This document shows, piece after piece, positions 9,659 to 18,601 of a stretch of 64,000 bases of DNA. The position numbers and the translations under genes are program-made. The stretch comes from an uncultured beta proteobacterium (GTDB taxonomy: Bacteria > Pseudomonadota > Gammaproteobacteria > Burkholderiales > Burkholderiaceae): positions 21,218 to 85,217 of the forward strand of contig CAIJNI010000075.1 of NCBI GenBank assembly GCA_903821995.1, in the 5' to 3' direction. Every line of letters starts with the position of its first letter. Positions within the stretch are counted from its first letter, which is position 1. The notes under the pieces were generated by a model. It did not search any database and had not been told where the DNA came from. It worked only from the letters and a program-made list of their open reading frames with translations.

Positions 9659-11530
9659 CTATTGTTCCCTCTCTGAGCCCCGCCACCAGTTACTTAAAAT
9701 CCATCCCTCAGCAGTGTAATAAGGTGGCGGAGATGGGTAACCTAATTCTTTTCTAAAAGCAATGCGATGAGTTGGGTTATACCAGTGCGGAATCACAAAA
9801 TATCCGTGAGTCAGAACTCGGTCTAGGGCTCTAGTAGTAATAAAGAGTTGGTCACGAGTTTCTGCTCTTGTGACCTCTGCAACTAAAGCATCTACTACCT
9901 TAGAATTAATTCCGATCAAATTATCAGAACCTTTTTCTTTACCCGCAGCACTTCCAAACCGATCCCATAATTCGTTCCCAGGACTTTGGGTATCTTGATA
10001 CCTGATCGTGGTCATGTCTAAATCATACTCTTCAAGCCGTTTTTGATATAAAGCGTAATCACTAGTTCTTACCTCCGCCTTAATACCTAGCTTCTCAAGA
10101 TTACGAATGTAGGCCGTCAAAATACGCAATAAAAAAGGACTATCTTCTACCATTTCAAAAGTAAATGGTTTACCTGATTGATTTCGTAATGCGCCATTTT
10201 TATAGTTCCATCCTGCCTGTGACAAGAGCTCTTTGGCTTGTTTAAGATTATCTCGTAAGCTATGAGAACCTTCTGTACTCACAGGTGATGGCATAGGACC
10301 ATAAACTGTCTTAGGAATTTCTCCGGGGAACTGCGCATCCAGCTTCTTTAAGAGCTTAAGCTCAGCACCCTCAGGAATACTATTTGGAATATGGCTAGCT
10401 CCCAACTCTGAATTCGAGAAATAACTATCTAACCTACGATATTGGTTATAAAAAAGTTGGCGATTGAGCCATTCAAAATCGAGTGCGAGCCCCAAAGCTT
10501 GTCTTACTTTGATATCTTTAAATACCTCTCTACGGGTGTTCATGGCAAATCCCTGCATCCCAGCACCGTTATGATGTTCAAACTCTTTCTTCATCAAAGT
10601 GCCATCTCTAAACTTAGGCCCCACATAACTCTTAGCCCACAGCTTTGCTCGATATTCTACTAAGGTATCAAATTCACCAGCTTTAAAAGCCTCTAATCTA
10701 ACGGTGTCATCACTAAATAGCTTGTAGACAACTCGATCAAAGTTAAAAAAACCTTTTCGGACATTGATGTGACTACCCCAGTAATTAGGATCCTTTTTAA
10801 AAATAATGTTTCGACCACTTTGTTGAGATTCAATTAAGTAGGGACCACTTGAAATCGGCTTTTCAAAAGTAAGTTGGTCAAAAGCAGTCGATGTCCCGTC
10901 CGACTTTTTTCCCCAATTTTTAGAAAAGATTGGCATTGTTCCAACCAGTAAAGGAGCTTCCCCATTACGGTTATTAAAATCGAAACGAATCAACTTATCC
11001 CCAAGTACAACCGCTTGTTTAACATCTGCAAAAACAGTCCGGTATTGTGGATGTGCGAGTTTACTCATGAGTGTGTCAAAACTATATTTAACATCACTCG
11101 CTAAAATAGGGGAGCCGTCATTAAATCGAGCCTCTGGGCGTAAATGAAATGTCATTGAGAGATGATCTGAAGAAATCGTCATATCGTCAGCAATCAACCC
11201 ATAAATTGTAGATGTTTCATCTGGACTACCCACTGCCAATGATTCAAACATTAATGCAGCAATACCCGGTGCAGCTACCCCCCTGAGAGTAAAAGGATTA
11301 AATTTATCAAAGCTCGTCCTACGATCTGGATTTGGAAGTGTCAGCGTACCACCCTGTGGTGCTTGTGGGTTGACATACTCAAAATTTGTAAAGTCTTTAA
11401 CGTACTTCGGTTGCCCATATTGCGCAAATGCATGATCCGCCCAACTGTTTATCGGCAAAGCAATAAACATTAGAATAAGTAGTAAACGAGAAGCCTTAAA
11501 TGAGCCTGAGTGCATAATTGTTTTCTTCAT
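9659..11530 (-). CDS. yejA: Periplasmic peptide-binding protein (YejA type, SBP family 5)
   Basis: This is the solute receptor for the yejBEF transporter. A signal peptide ends near 'PINSWADHA', and the SBP_bac_5 fold follows: 'YGQPKYVKDFTNFEYVNPQA', 'FNPFTLRGVAAPGIAALMFE' and 'SMTFHLRPEARFNDG' are all typical of YejA/MppA-like proteins. At about 623 residues it is the normal size. The frame can start at a TTG at 11539, but the ATG three codons later (11530) fits a signal peptide (MKKTIMHSG) better. It is the first gene of the operon and diverges from fabI across about 70 bases, which must hold both promoters. Confidence 0.92.
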   Translation of the reverse strand: MKKTIMHSGSFKASRLLLILMFIALPINSWADHAFAQYGQPKYVKDFTNFEYVNPQAPQGGTLTLPNPDRRTSFDKFNPFTLRGVAAPGIAALMFESLAVGSPDETSTIYGLIADDMTISSDHLSMTFHLRPEARFNDGSPILASDVKYSFDTLMSKLAHPQYRTVFADVKQAVVLGDKLIRFDFNNRNGEAPLLVGTMPIFSKNWGKKSDGTSTAFDQLTFEKPISSGPYLIESQQSGRNIIFKKDPNYWGSHINVRKGFFNFDRVVYKLFSDDTVRLEAFKAGEFDTLVEYRAKLWAKSYVGPKFRDGTLMKKEFEHHNGAGMQGFAMNTRREVFKDIKVRQALGLALDFEWLNRQLFYNQYRRLDSYFSNSELGASHIPNSIPEGAELKLLKKLDAQFPGEIPKTVYGPMPSPVSTEGSHSLRDNLKQAKELLSQAGWNYKNGALRNQSGKPFTFEMVEDSPFLLRILTAYIRNLEKLGIKAEVRTSDYALYQKRLEEYDLDMTTIRYQDTQSPGNELWDRFGSAAGKEKGSDNLIGINSKVVDALVAEVTRAETRDQLFITTRALDRVLTHGYFVIPHWYNPTHRIAFRKELGYPSPPPYYTAEGWILSNWWRGSEREQ

Positions 11531-11604
11531 GTGACACAATTGTAATTCTGAAGCATTATTTTTAATAAAATTAAAACATCCTCATCCACACAAGGGAAAT
11601 TAGC

Positions 11605-12393
11605 ATGGGCTTTTTAACAGGCAAAAAAATACTTTTAACTGGACTTTTATCAAATCGTTCAATTGCTTACGGCATCGCTAAAGCATGTCACCGTGAAGGT
11701 GCAGAGCTGGCATTTACCTATGTAGGTGATCGTTTCAAGGATCGTATTACAGAATTTGCAACAGAATTTAATAGTACCCTTATTTTTGACTTAGATGTCA
11801 GTAGCGATACACAAATTGATCAACTTTTTATTGATCTTAAGAAATCATGGCCTCAATTTGATGGCTTTGTCCATGCTATTGGGTTTGCCCCGCGTGAAGC
11901 GATTGGCGGCGACTTTTTAGAAGGTCTTTCCCGCGAAGGTTTTAGGATCGCACATGACATTTCAGCCTATAGCTTTCCTGCGCTCGCAAAAGCAGCATTA
12001 CCCCTACTTAGCCCAAACGCCTCACTATTGACCCTAACTTATCTCGGCGCCATGCGAAGCATTCCTAACTACAACACCATGGGACTGGCAAAAGCTTCAC
12101 TCGAAGCAAGTGTGCGCTACCTTGCAGGTTCACTAGGCCCTAAAGGTATTCGTGTCAATGGCATCTCTGCAGGCCCTATTAAAACCCTCGCTGCCTCTGG
12201 CATTAAAGACTTTGGAAAAATATTAAATTTTGTTCAAACACACGCACCGCTTCGTCGCAATGTCAGTATTGATGATGTTGGTAATGCAGCAGCATTCTTT
12301 TTATCTGACTTAGCCTCAGGAATTACAGGTGAAATCACCTACGTTGACTCTGGATTTAGTCACGTCGTCGGCGGTATGGATGAGCCTACTTAA
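11605..12393 (+). CDS. fabI: Enoyl-[acyl-carrier-protein] reductase (NADH)
   Basis: FabI reduces the trans-2-enoyl group on acyl carrier protein in the last step of each fatty-acid elongation cycle. The protein has 262 residues with the FabI-specific nucleotide-binding start ('[18 protein letters not shown]') and the active-site set Tyr146, Tyr156 and Lys163, in the same spacing as E. coli FabI. AAGGGAAA lies upstream of the ATG. The next gene, a ChrA-type transporter, begins eight bases after the stop and is probably co-transcribed. FabI is the target of triclosan and isoniazid-like inhibitors in other bacteria; I saw no sign of a resistant variant. Confidence 0.96.
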   Translation: MGFLTGKKILLTGLLSNRSIAYGIAKACHREGAELAFTYVGDRFKDRITEFATEFNSTLIFDLDVSSDTQIDQLFIDLKKSWPQFDGFVHAIGFAPREAIGGDFLEGLSREGFRIAHDISAYSFPALAKAALPLLSPNASLLTLTYLGAMRSIPNYNTMGLAKASLEASVRYLAGSLGPKGIRVNGISAGPIKTLAASGIKDFGKILNFVQTHAPLRRNVSIDDVGNAAAFFLSDLASGITGEITYVDSGFSHVVGGMDEPT

Positions 12394-12401
12394 AAACTAA
12401 T

Positions 12402-13760
12402 ATGCCCGAAAACCTTAATTTACGGAGTACGATCAGCCTTCGGGAGGCTTTTAAGTTTTGGTTAAAACTAGGTTTTATTAGCTTTGGCGGTCCAGCAGGA
12501 CAAATAGCAACTGTTCACCAAGAACTCGTTGAGAAGAAACGTTGGATTTCAGAGAGCCGTTTTTTGCACGCTCTGAACTACTGTATGGTCCTACCAGGAC
12601 CTGAAGCCCTCCAATTAGTCATTTATATTGGGTGGCTCATGCACCGCACTATCGGAGGTTTAGTCGCAGGACTTTTATTTATATTACCTTCACTCATCCT
12701 TTTAATCGGCTTATCTGCAATTTATGTGACCTACGGAAATACCGTACTAATTACAGGGATCTTTCTTGGCATCAAACCGGCGGTTACAGCCATCGTGCTC
12801 TATGCAGGCTATCGTATTGGTAAACGAATTTTAAAAGGCCCCCTTCATTGGGGAATTGCTATTTTGTCTTTTATCGCTATCGCATTCATTCATCTACCCT
12901 ACCCAGCGATCATTGTCGGAGCTGGATTATTGGGTTATTTGTGCAGCCGCTATAGCAATAATTTTTCGAATACCTCAAGTGGTCACTCAAAGACCGTTGA
13001 TAAAAGTGGCACTCAAGCTATCATTGGCGACGATACGCCTACCCCACCACATGCCATTTTTGCTAAAAAACAACTGGTAATGTCAATTGTTGGATCGATC
13101 ATTGCTTGGGGAGTTCCATTCATGATGATTGTGATGCTTTGGGGTCAAGAATCTATCTTTGCTTCGCTATCACTATTTTTTACCAAAGCCGCTCTCTTAA
13201 CTTTTGGAGGGGCCTACGCAGTTCTCCCCTATGTATTCCAAGCTGCCGTTGAAAATTTTCATTGGCTTAGCGCCTCACAAATGATTGATGGTCTAGCTCT
13301 TGGTGAAACAACACCAGGCCCCCTCATCATCGTTGTAGCATTTGTGGGATACCTCGCAGCACATGCAGAAGCACTCATCTCTACGATGAATGTAAGCCCA
13401 TTTCTTGCAGGAGCTTTAGGGGCTATCATCGTGAGTTGGTTTATCTTCTTACCATCATTTTGTTTTATTTTTATCGGAGGACCTCTCATTGAGTCTACCC
13501 ACAAGGAGTTGCGGTTCGCTCCTGCAATGAACGCGATCTCCTGCGCTGTGGTCGGAGTCATTGCAAGTCTTTCTTTATTTTTTGCAATTCATACCATCTG
13601 GCCAAAAGGTCTTAACCAAACCCTCACTAATCCTTCATGGGTCTCAATTGTTTTATTAGCCCTAGCAACTGTGTCGCTGATCAAATTCGAACAAAGTGTT
13701 ATACGTGTTTTGCTAGGCTGTGCCTCAATAGGACTTTTATGGCACTGGATGACAATTTAG
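12402..13760 (+). CDS. chrA: Chromate transporter (ChrA/CHR family), two-domain form
   Basis: This inner-membrane protein (452 residues, about 10-12 hydrophobic segments) has two homologous CHR halves. The first contains 'FGGPAGQIATVHQELVEKKRW' (cut short here: FGGPAGQIA, then VEKKRWIS) and 'MVLPGPEALQL'. The second contains 'TFGGAYAVLPYVFQAAV' and 'GLALGETTPGPLIIVVAFVG'. Known members efflux chromate by exchange, but many environmental homologues have untested substrates, so resistance is a guess. It follows fabI by eight bases, suggesting co-transcription although the functions are unrelated. It converges with the lipoprotein gene at 13794. Confidence 0.88.
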   Translation: MPENLNLRSTISLREAFKFWLKLGFISFGGPAGQIATVHQELVEKKRWISESRFLHALNYCMVLPGPEALQLVIYIGWLMHRTIGGLVAGLLFILPSLILLIGLSAIYVTYGNTVLITGIFLGIKPAVTAIVLYAGYRIGKRILKGPLHWGIAILSFIAIAFIHLPYPAIIVGAGLLGYLCSRYSNNFSNTSSGHSKTVDKSGTQAIIGDDTPTPPHAIFAKKQLVMSIVGSIIAWGVPFMMIVMLWGQESIFASLSLFFTKAALLTFGGAYAVLPYVFQAAVENFHWLSASQMIDGLALGETTPGPLIIVVAFVGYLAAHAEALISTMNVSPFLAGALGAIIVSWFIFLPSFCFIFIGGPLIESTHKELRFAPAMNAISCAVVGVIASLSLFFAIHTIWPKGLNQTLTNPSWVSIVLLALATVSLIKFEQSVIRVLLGCASIGLLWHWMTI

Positions 13761-13793
13761 GATCGAAAAATTTTATTTTTTAATCGTCATTAT

Positions 13794-14495
13794 TTAGGGC
13801 TTAAGGATTTCTGACTGGAAAGACTCCGTATCTTTTTGACTATCACGCTTAAACTCTAGACGCGTTGTCTTGCCGTTCTCACCCGGAAAATTATTCAAAG
13901 CACCCCTCACTAATAAAGGTAAGAGTCTATTGGCAGAAGCACCACCGAGAGAATCGGTCTGCGCTCTCGACTGCCAAATCCGTTTTTTTGTCTTTGCGTC
14001 AGACAAAAATAACTCCAAGGTATTAGTATATATTTCATAAGTTACAGATTGATAAAATGTCCCACCACCACAAAAACCACCCCGTCTTAAACCACCACAA
14101 GGGTACGCAGGATATGTAAGGGCCTGCATACCCTGCGAAATAGTTCGCGGCGTATTCAATTGATAATCAAAAGTATATTCGTTAGGAGCAGCATTAATAA
14201 AGCCCGCCTTTTCTAATTCTTGTTCAATCAGTTTTGTATAGAACTGTCTTTCAGGATCTAACTCCTGAGCAATATGATCTGCCCACTGGTAGTTATGACG
14301 AAGAAGAACTGAAGGGACTTGACCCGTCCCCGGCTGACCCTCTAAAGTAGAAGCCTTTTGAGATTGCGATTTTGGGAGTTGGTGAAAGTTAGTAACTTCC
14401 ACAAGGGTAATTGAAGTACACCCTCCCAAAAGAAGAGCACTCAACAGAATGCATCCCAAAAAGATGTGGATAAAAAAATGGTTAAGAATTCTCAT
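13794..14495 (-). CDS. DUF4136-like lipoprotein
   Basis: The 233-residue predicted lipoprotein has a signal segment ending in lipobox 'LLLGGC' with Cys26. The mature part resembles the DUF4136 family: a 'YQWADHIAQELDPERQFYTK' block, a helix 'LIEQELEKAGF', then a beta-rich part with a Gly/Cys-rich loop ('PCGGLRRGGFCGGGTFYQSV') and a C-terminal 'LFLSDAKTKKRIWQSRAQ'. DUF4136 proteins are envelope proteins of unknown function. The Cys/Gly-rich loop is unusual for a surface-exposed region and could form a disulfide. It is monocistronic, with about 95 AT-rich bases upstream. Confidence 0.75.
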   Translation of the reverse strand: MRILNHFFIHIFLGCILLSALLLGGCTSITLVEVTNFHQLPKSQSQKASTLEGQPGTGQVPSVLLRHNYQWADHIAQELDPERQFYTKLIEQELEKAGFINAAPNEYTFDYQLNTPRTISQGMQALTYPAYPCGGLRRGGFCGGGTFYQSVTYEIYTNTLELFLSDAKTKKRIWQSRAQTDSLGGASANRLLPLLVRGALNNFPGENGKTTRLEFKRDSQKDTESFQSEILKP

Positions 14496-14591
14496 ATAAG
14501 AATCTTAACCATAATTTCTGTTAAAAATATTAAAATTACAAAAATATATTACGAGATATATACTCGCAATACCCCAACTATATTCTGCAAT

Positions 14592-15593
14592 TTATTCAGC
14601 CACAATCAGATTTCTCAAACAGCCTAAACCTTCAACTTCAGATTCCATAACATCACCTGGCTTTAAAAATTCTGCGGGCGTGCGACTATAACCAACTCCG
14701 GGAGGCGTTCCTGTAGCAATAATATCTCCAGCTTCTAAAGTTAATCCCCTAGACAATTCAGCAATAATTCGCGGGATTTTAAAATACATCTGCTCTGTTG
14801 TACCATTTTGCTTCTCTACTCCATTGACACGACAAATTAAACGAACATTATCTGGATTGAATGACTCTGCTGGAACAATCCAAGGTCCCATAGGACCATG
14901 GCCGTCTAAACTCTTGCCTTTAAACCACTGACCCCCATGACGCTTTTGTTGAACATCACGGCATGTCGTATCGTTATAAGCTGTGTATCCAAAAACATGA
15001 GACATAGCATTGGCTTCAGATATATTTTTTCCCTTTGTACCAATCACTATCGCTAATTCAACTTCCCAGTCTAAAGCTGTAGAATTAGTACCATCATATG
15101 GAATGGCATCAAACGGCCCATTCATCGTATTCACTGCCTTAGTAAACACAACGGGATTCTGAGGATACTCTTTAACACCTTTGTCAGCCCGGGCGTTTAA
15201 GCCTTCTTCAAAGTGCTCCAAATAGTTCCAACCAATACAATAAATATTGCTATGTGGTCTTGGAATAGGGGATAAGAGCTTCACTTCATTAATGGGATTG
15301 ACCTGATTACGATTCTTTTTAAATGAATCAACAATTAGCTTAATTTGAACCATCCCCATTTCACCACTTGCAATAAGGGATAGCATGGAATGAGGATCAA
15401 AAGAAAGTATCATTTTAAGAATTTCTGCCTCTTGAGCAATATCAGCAACACGCCCATCATCAAGGACTACTCCAATTCGAGGGGAAAGGTTTTGAAATGG
15501 TAAGAAAGTAACTAAACGTAATCCACCTTGGGCCAGAGCCGGGGGAATCGAAAATGGGGCTTGACCCAATTGAACAGCGTGAGTTGTTGTCAT
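14592..15593 (-). CDS. Fumarylacetoacetate hydrolase (FAH) family protein
   Basis: This is a predicted cytoplasmic hydrolase, decarboxylase or isomerase of the FAH superfamily, which acts on beta-dicarbonyl acids with a divalent metal. The C-terminal FAH domain shows 'YCIGWNYLEH', the metal-binding block 'DWEVELAIVIG', 'GYTAYNDTTCRDVQQKRHG', 'GKSLDGHGPMGPWIV' and 'IIATGTPPGVGY'. The 333-residue length fits members with an N-terminal beta domain. It lies about 75 bases downstream of the XdhC gene on the same strand. Substrates cannot be assigned; a role in aromatic-acid or sugar-acid catabolism is inferred from the family. Confidence 0.88.
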   Translation of the reverse strand: MTTTHAVQLGQAPFSIPPALAQGGLRLVTFLPFQNLSPRIGVVLDDGRVADIAQEAEILKMILSFDPHSMLSLIASGEMGMVQIKLIVDSFKKNRNQVNPINEVKLLSPIPRPHSNIYCIGWNYLEHFEEGLNARADKGVKEYPQNPVVFTKAVNTMNGPFDAIPYDGTNSTALDWEVELAIVIGTKGKNISEANAMSHVFGYTAYNDTTCRDVQQKRHGGQWFKGKSLDGHGPMGPWIVPAESFNPDNVRLICRVNGVEKQNGTTEQMYFKIPRIIAELSRGLTLEAGDIIATGTPPGVGYSRTPAEFLKPGDVMESEVEGLGCLRNLIVAE

Positions 15594-15669
15594 AATTTAT
15601 TTTATAAGGAGTTAGGAAATATGCTTAACCTATTATATTACTTCCAGACTTAACTTTCTAGGCAAGGTT

Positions 15670-16680
15670 CTAGTCGGGCGTTGTATTCTCTTGAGCATTT
15701 TTAGCTAAGCTTACTTCCATCTCACGTGGCAGTTTGACCCCATTTTTTACAGCTAAAACCTCAGCCATTACACTCACGGCGATTTCAGCAGGAGTTTTGC
15801 TTCCAATATAAATACCGATCGGTCCTCTTAAACGTTGGAGTGATGCATCCGTGTGATCAAAATATTCAATCATGCGCTGTTTACGAGACTGATTGTTTCT
15901 GCGAGAACCAATGGCCCCCACATAAAAAGCTTGCGTTTCAAGCGCTTCTAAAAGTGCTAAGTCATCTAGTTTTGGGTCATGCGTCAAGGCAACAACACAG
16001 CTTCTCTTATCTAGTTTCATATTAACCACAACGTCATCTGGCGATTGCGTCACAATATTGACTCCAGGCACCGACCAATTAGCTCGGTACTCGTCTCTTG
16101 GATCACATACCGTCACTTGAAATCCATTAAATTTGGCCATGGTTGCCATGTACTCACTCAACTGCCCAGCACCGATAATTAACATCCGGTATTCTGGGCC
16201 AAAGGTATTTGTTAACTCAGTTTCTGAACACGATAATTCTTCTGGTTTTTGAGTAATATCTTGGGACACAACGCCATCTTTTAAATTAACGGTTCTGCGT
16301 ATGAGCTGCCCCTGTTCTAAACCAGCTATCAAATCCTTTAATGCCCTCGCTTCGGGATTAAACTCAAGCATTAACTCTAATGTACCGCCACAAGGCAAAC
16401 CAAAACGGTGGGCTTCATCAGCAGTTACGCCATATTTAACAAATACGGGAGCTTGATCAATTATTTTTTTACCATGGGTGTTTTCTCGAATCAAATCATC
16501 TTCAATACAGCCACCAGAAACACTCCCCATGACAGTGCTGTCTTCACACATTGCCATAATCGACCCGATAGGTCTAGGTGACGATCCCCAGGTTCTAACC
16601 ACTGTCGCAAGTAAAGCTTTTTTATTAGCCTCGCGCCAAGCTAAGAGATGTCTCAATACTGTAACGTCAATATTTTCCAT
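15670..16680 (-). CDS. XdhC/CoxI family protein
   Basis: XdhC-type proteins bind molybdenum cofactor, have it sulfurated, and deliver it to xanthine-dehydrogenase-class hydroxylases. The N-terminal XdhC/CoxI block is 'LLATVVRTWGSSPRPIGS' plus 'GSVSGGCIEDDLI', which carries the conserved Cys. The C-terminal Rossmann domain begins 'RMLIIGAGQLSEYMA' and includes 'VVALTHDPKLDDLALLEAL' and 'YVGAIGSRRN'. A longer frame starts at 16791, but those 37 residues overlap thiD; the ATG at 16680 follows the thiD stop by ten bases with AGGGGT upstream, so I use it (336 residues). No molybdopterin hydroxylase is in the window, so its client is unknown. Confidence 0.88.
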   Translation of the reverse strand: MENIDVTVLRHLLAWREANKKALLATVVRTWGSSPRPIGSIMAMCEDSTVMGSVSGGCIEDDLIRENTHGKKIIDQAPVFVKYGVTADEAHRFGLPCGGTLELMLEFNPEARALKDLIAGLEQGQLIRRTVNLKDGVVSQDITQKPEELSCSETELTNTFGPEYRMLIIGAGQLSEYMATMAKFNGFQVTVCDPRDEYRANWSVPGVNIVTQSPDDVVVNMKLDKRSCVVALTHDPKLDDLALLEALETQAFYVGAIGSRRNNQSRKQRMIEYFDHTDASLQRLRGPIGIYIGSKTPAEIAVSVMAEVLAVKNGVKLPREMEVSLAKNAQENTTPD

Positions 16681-16690
16681 AATTCTTATT

Positions 16691-17521
16691 CTACCCCTGT
16701 GGGTAATTCTGAAAAGCATGCCACAATGGCCCAGGTCCCCGCCCCATATGAAGCTCCTTCGCATGCTTAATCGCTTCTTGAACATAAGCAATGGCTTCTT
16801 CTACCGCTTGATTCACAGTGAGCTGATTACCAAGACCAACGGCAATAGCACTTGCTAGAGAACAACCCGTACCGTGCGTATTTTTAGTTGTAATGAAGTC
16901 ATGCCGATACCCCTTTAAAATCACTTCATTACCGTCGTGATAGGCTAAGATATCCATAATGTTGGATTGCCCTTCTAAGTGCCCACCTTTTAGCAATACC
17001 GCTTGGGAGCCAAACTCTAATAAATCTTTTGCAGCTCCAGGCATGTCGTCTAACAATTTAATTTCACGACCTAAAAGAATCCCAGCTTCAATTAAATTCG
17101 GAGTTATTACGGTTGCTTGCAAGAATAATTTTTCTTTCATCGCACGTGCCGTATCACCTCCCCCTAAATTAGCTCCGGAAGTTGCACGTAAAACAGGGTC
17201 AATCACAACAAATTTAGGTTGGTACTCTTTAATTTTTTGAGAAATTAATTCAGCAATTAACGGATTAGCCAGCATCCCTGTTTTGATGACATCAACTCTA
17301 AAATCAGAAAATACAGCATCAATCTGCTGAGCAATCATTTCTAGACTAATTTCTTCTATCCCCATCACTCCTAGGGTGTTTTGAGCAGTGATCGCAGTAA
17401 TGGCAGTCATCCCATGTCCACCTAATGCAGCAATCGTCTTAAGATCCGCTTGAATACCCGCACCACCGCCACTATCTGAGCCGGCAATAGATAAAATGTG
17501 AGGGATGTTGACGTGGTTCAT
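16691..17521 (-). CDS. thiD: Hydroxymethylpyrimidine/phosphomethylpyrimidine kinase
   Basis: ThiD phosphorylates HMP and HMP-P in thiamine biosynthesis and salvage. It is a 276-residue ribokinase-fold protein with the N-terminal 'LSIAGSDSGGGAGIQADLKT', the 'HGMTAITAITAQNT' block and the C-terminal anion-hole/catalytic motif 'THGTGCSLASAIA'. The family motifs are complete. It is followed ten bases later by the XdhC gene, with no other thi gene nearby. I see no TPP riboswitch in the short space upstream of it. Confidence 0.94.
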   Translation of the reverse strand: MNHVNIPHILSIAGSDSGGGAGIQADLKTIAALGGHGMTAITAITAQNTLGVMGIEEISLEMIAQQIDAVFSDFRVDVIKTGMLANPLIAELISQKIKEYQPKFVVIDPVLRATSGANLGGGDTARAMKEKLFLQATVITPNLIEAGILLGREIKLLDDMPGAAKDLLEFGSQAVLLKGGHLEGQSNIMDILAYHDGNEVILKGYRHDFITTKNTHGTGCSLASAIAVGLGNQLTVNQAVEEAIAYVQEAIKHAKELHMGRGPGPLWHAFQNYPQG

Positions 17522-17595
17522 GTTGATGTGAGGAGTTAGAGGTAAACTTGTTGTTTTGATTGTAGTAGCCTTTTGATTTAAGGTGAAACATCTCT

Positions 17596-18600
17596 ATGGA
17601 GACTCATAAAATGCTCAGAAATCGTAAAAACATCAATTTAATTTTTGCTTTAGTCACTGTATTGTGTCCATTATTCAGTCCCTTTACTTATGCACAGGAA
17701 AAATGGCCAACTCATGCTATTACGATGATCGTGCCTTTTCCCCCTGGTGGGGTCGCTGATACCGTGGCTAGACCAGTTGCAGAGGCCCTCTCAAAACAAC
17801 TGGGCCAACCCGTCATTGTTGAAAATAGAGCTGGCGCTGGCGGTGGGGTCGGAATGGCCTACGTTGCAAAATCTAAACCGGATGGGTATACGATATTAAT
17901 GTCTCTTTCATCAATTTCGATTATTCCTGAAGCTGACATCATTCTTGGAAAACCACAGTCATTCCAACTTAACCAATTTAACCCGATTGCTCGATTTACC
18001 GCTGATCCTACAGTCCTAGTAGTTCGTAGTGATAGTCCTTGGAAAACCTACCAAGACTTTCTCGCTGATATGAAAAAATCACCCGGGAAATTTAACTTTG
18101 GGTCTTCGGGTAATTACGGAACCATGCATGTCCCCATGGAAATGATTAAAGCGCACGATCACTTTTATATGACCCATATCCCTTATACCGGTGCAGGACC
18201 AGCTATCGTTGGTTTACTCGGCGGTCAAGTTGATGCTGTAGCAACAGGACCTGCTTCTATTTTGCAACATATCAAAGGCGGTAAAGTCAGAGCCCTTGCC
18301 CATTGGGGGGATAAACGTTTAGCAAGTCTTCCAGATGTTAAAAGCTTTAAAGAAATGGGAGAAGCCGTTGAATTTGCTCAATGGGCCGGTTTGTTTGTCC
18401 CCTCCAATGTCCCAGAAAATATTGTCACTCAACTACGCACCGCATCCCAAATTGCAGCTAATGATGAAAAGGTAAAAACCGTAATGAGTGGAGCAGGTTC
18501 TCCAATTCAATATCTAGATGCCCCTGAATTCAAAATCTATGTTGATAACGATGCAAAAAAAATGACCGAGATTGTTAAACGTATTGGCAAAGTAGAATAA
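17596..18600 (+). CDS. Bug/TctC family tripartite tricarboxylate receptor
   Basis: This periplasmic solute receptor belongs to the Bordetella uptake gene family, which binds carboxylated metabolites. A signal peptide ends near 'PFTYAQE', followed by 'WPTHAITMIVPFPPGGVAD', the family's ligand-binding loop, 'VENRAGAGGGVGMAYVAKS', and 'HIPYTGAGPAIVGLLGGQVD'. The 334-residue length is typical. ATG codons at 17596 and 17611 are both possible: an AGGTG precedes the first and a GGAG the second, and both keep the signal peptide. No TctA/TctB membrane genes are adjacent. The selO gene begins one base after its stop. Confidence 0.93.
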   Translation: METHKMLRNRKNINLIFALVTVLCPLFSPFTYAQEKWPTHAITMIVPFPPGGVADTVARPVAEALSKQLGQPVIVENRAGAGGGVGMAYVAKSKPDGYTILMSLSSISIIPEADIILGKPQSFQLNQFNPIARFTADPTVLVVRSDSPWKTYQDFLADMKKSPGKFNFGSSGNYGTMHVPMEMIKAHDHFYMTHIPYTGAGPAIVGLLGGQVDAVATGPASILQHIKGGKVRALAHWGDKRLASLPDVKSFKEMGEAVEFAQWAGLFVPSNVPENIVTQLRTASQIAANDEKVKTVMSGAGSPIQYLDAPEFKIYVDNDAKKMTEIVKRIGKVE

Positions 18601-18601
18601 A

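Noticed and set aside
13761..13793. Terminator between chrA and the DUF4136 gene
   Set aside because: The sequence is AT-rich with runs of A and T but has no convincing GC-rich stem.
15670..16791. Longer XdhC start at 16791
   Set aside because: The extra 37 residues overlap thiD, lack family similarity and have no ribosome site, while the ATG at 16680 fits.
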